Shown piece after piece: positions 4,588 to 6,030 of a stretch of DNA of 6,030 nt; the first letter of the stretch is position 1; each line of letters begins with the position of its first letter. Under the pieces are notes generated by a model. That model made no database searches. It had not been told where the DNA came from and was given only the letters and a program-made list of their open reading frames with translations. Source of the DNA: Spirochaetaceae bacterium (GTDB lineage: Bacteria; Spirochaetota; Spirochaetia; Treponematales; Breznakiellaceae). The translations under genes were made by a program, and so were the position numbers. The stretch lies in assembly GCA_031280455.1 (NCBI GenBank), contig JAITGR010000150.1:1-6030 (forward strand), in the 5' to 3' direction.

Positions 4588-6030
4588 ATGATGAAATACT
4601 TGCAAAAACTGGGGAAGAGTTTGATGCTGCCCGTGGCGTGTCTGCCTGTGGCGGCGATTTTGATGGGCATAGGTTACTGGATTGACCCGTCCGGCTGGGG
4701 CGCGAATAACGTTGTCGCGGCGTTTCTTTTGAAGGCCGGCGGCGCGATTATTGATAACATGGCGATTTTGTTCGCTATCGGCGTCGGCGTTGGGATGTCC
4801 GAGGACGGCGAAGGCACGGCGGCGCTGGCGGCGCTGATTTCGTGGCTTATGATTCAGACGCTGCTCTCGCCCGCCGCGTACGCGATGTTCACCCACAGCG
4901 ACGCGCCGGCGGCGTTCGGCAAACTGAACAATCAGTTTATCGGCATTGTGTCGGGGCTTATCGGGGCCGGCTGTTACAACAGGTTCCACAAAATCGCGCT
5001 GCCTGACGCGCTGGCGTTTTTTTCGGGCAGGCGCTGCGTCGCCATCGTTACCGCGGGCGTTACGCTTGTCGCCGTGCTGATTCTCGCCTTTGTCTGGCCG
5101 GTTGTGTACAACGGCCTGGTGCTTTTTGGCGAAACGATTGTCTCGACAGGCGCTCTGGGCGCGGGCATTTACGGCTTTTTTAATCGCCTGCTTATTCCGG
5201 TGGGCCTGCACCACGCGCTTAACAGCGTTTTCTGGTTTGATGTCGCCGGAATTAACGACCTGGGCAAGTTTTGGAGCGGGCAGGGCGGCGTTGCCGGCGT
5301 TACCGGCCAGTACATGACCGGCTTTTTCCCCGTGATGATGTTCGGGTTGCCGGCGGCCTGCCTTGCCATGTATCACACGGCGAAGACGGCCAAGAAGAAG
5401 GCCGCCGCGGGGCTTTTGTTTTCGGCGGCGCTGGCGAGTTTCTTTGTGGGCATCACCGAGCCTATCGAGTTTTCGTTTATGTTCCTGGCGCCGGTTCTGT
5501 ACGTTGTGCACGCCGCGCTGACCGGCATATCGCTGGCTGTCTGCGCGCTTCTGCCGATACGCGCCGGCTTCAACTTTAGCGCCGGTCTTATCGACCTGGT
5601 GCTCAGCGCCAAAGCGCCTATGGCCGTGCAGCCGGCGCTGGTCGTCATTCCCGGCCTTATTTACGCGGCGGTGTACTATTTTGCGTTCCGCTTCATTATC
5701 ACCAGGCTGAACCTGAAAACGCCGGGCCGCGAGGATGATGGCGAAGATACGCCTGAAAGCGAGAAAAACGCGGCGCTGAAAGGCGGTTCGTCTTTTGCCG
5801 AAGTCGCCCGCGTCTGCCTGGAAGGGCTTGGCGGCAAGGAGAACGTTGCTTCGTGCGGTTACTGCGCCACGCGCCTTCGCGTGGAGGTAAAAGATTACAC
5901 GCTGGTTGACGAAAAGAAAATCAAGCAGGCGGGCGTTTCCGGCATTATACGGCCTAGCAAAACGTCGGTGCAAATTGTCGTGGGGCTGAAAGTCCAGTTT
6001 GTCCACGATGAAATGAAAAAACTGCTGTAG
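4588..6030 (+). CDS. nagE: PTS enzyme IICB, N-acetylglucosamine type
   Basis: A 480-residue membrane permease of the glucose/GlcNAc PTS family that imports sugar and phosphorylates it using phosphate passed from HPr through IIA and IIB. The IIC domain spans about 1-372 and is strongly hydrophobic, with GLHHALN at 206-212 and the substrate-site signature GITEPIEF at 288-295. LKTPGRED (376-383) is the family linker. The IIB domain (about 400-480) has the phospho-acceptor Cys426 in YCATRLRVEVKD, then VSGIIRPSKTSVQIVVG. Recalled NagE/NagP proteins resemble it more than PtsG, especially around LNSVFWF, MTGFFPVMMFGLPAACLAMY and GLGGKEN, so GlcNAc is the likely substrate. There is no IIA domain, unlike E. 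coli NagE (about 650 residues), so a IIA must be supplied in trans. An extra Cys423 forms CGYC with the active Cys. AGGAGG at 4574-4579 fits ATG 4588 (8-base gap); ATG 4591 is also possible. The stop codon is the last three bases of the window. Confidence 0.9.
   Translation: MMKYLQKLGKSLMLPVACLPVAAILMGIGYWIDPSGWGANNVVAAFLLKAGGAIIDNMAILFAIGVGVGMSEDGEGTAALAALISWLMIQTLLSPAAYAMFTHSDAPAAFGKLNNQFIGIVSGLIGAGCYNRFHKIALPDALAFFSGRRCVAIVTAGVTLVAVLILAFVWPVVYNGLVLFGETIVSTGALGAGIYGFFNRLLIPVGLHHALNSVFWFDVAGINDLGKFWSGQGGVAGVTGQYMTGFFPVMMFGLPAACLAMYHTAKTAKKKAAAGLLFSAALASFFVGITEPIEFSFMFLAPVLYVVHAALTGISLAVCALLPIRAGFNFSAGLIDLVLSAKAPMAVQPALVVIPGLIYAAVYYFAFRFIITRLNLKTPGREDDGEDTPESEKNAALKGGSSFAEVARVCLEGLGGKENVASCGYCATRLRVEVKDYTLVDEKKIKQAGVSGIIRPSKTSVQIVVGLKVQFVHDEMKKLL

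Noticed and set aside
4372..6006. A 544-codon open frame on the - strand, opposite the PTS gene
   Set aside because: Its translation is rich in Arg, His, Gln and Asn with no recognisable domain, and it mirrors a clearly conserved PTS permease. It is a by-product of codon bias on the coding strand.

Overview
The window looks like a piece of a moderately GC-rich spirochaete chromosome, most likely a Treponema relative (Treponematales). The strongest pointer is the second gene, which has the layout of the spirochaete-restricted 'spiro-SPASM' radical SAM proteins. This is judged by eye, without database searches. All five confident genes are on the + strand.

Region 1 (1-830): a short upstream region with a weak promoter candidate and a good ribosome binding site, then a SIMPL/DUF541 protein with a lipoprotein-like leader. 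Region 2 (893-4105): three tightly packed, overlapping genes. They are a spiro-SPASM protein (degenerate nucleotidyltransferase-like domain, radical SAM domain, SPASM-type cysteine tail), a GT-A-type glycosyltransferase-like protein, and an SpsF-type cytidylyltransferase. The overlaps of 26 bp and 4 bp indicate translational coupling and a shared pathway. Making and transferring an unusual activated sugar or surface/flagellar glycan component is the most natural inference, but the product is unknown. The N-terminal domain of the radical SAM protein appears to be a decayed relative of the cytidylyltransferase at the end of the same operon.

Region 3 (4106-4587): a 482-bp intergenic region packed with perfect palindromes. 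Eight hairpins between 4137 and 4421 put about 60% of that stretch into exact stems. Five have three-base loops closed by C-G, and three have a GCAT-NN-ATGC tip (14-16 bp arms in the two long ones). The block from 4118 to 4386 has imperfect 33-bp terminal inverted repeats (26 of 33 matching), so it could be a small non-autonomous mobile element or a chromosomal palindromic repeat cluster. It also supplies likely terminators for the upstream operon. It is followed by an almost ideal promoter (TTGACA, 16 bp, TGCTATAAT) and a strong AGGAGG site.

Region 4 (4588-6030): a complete PTS enzyme IICB of the N-acetylglucosamine (NagE/NagP) type with no IIA domain, ending exactly at the window edge. It is a separate transcription unit for amino-sugar uptake.
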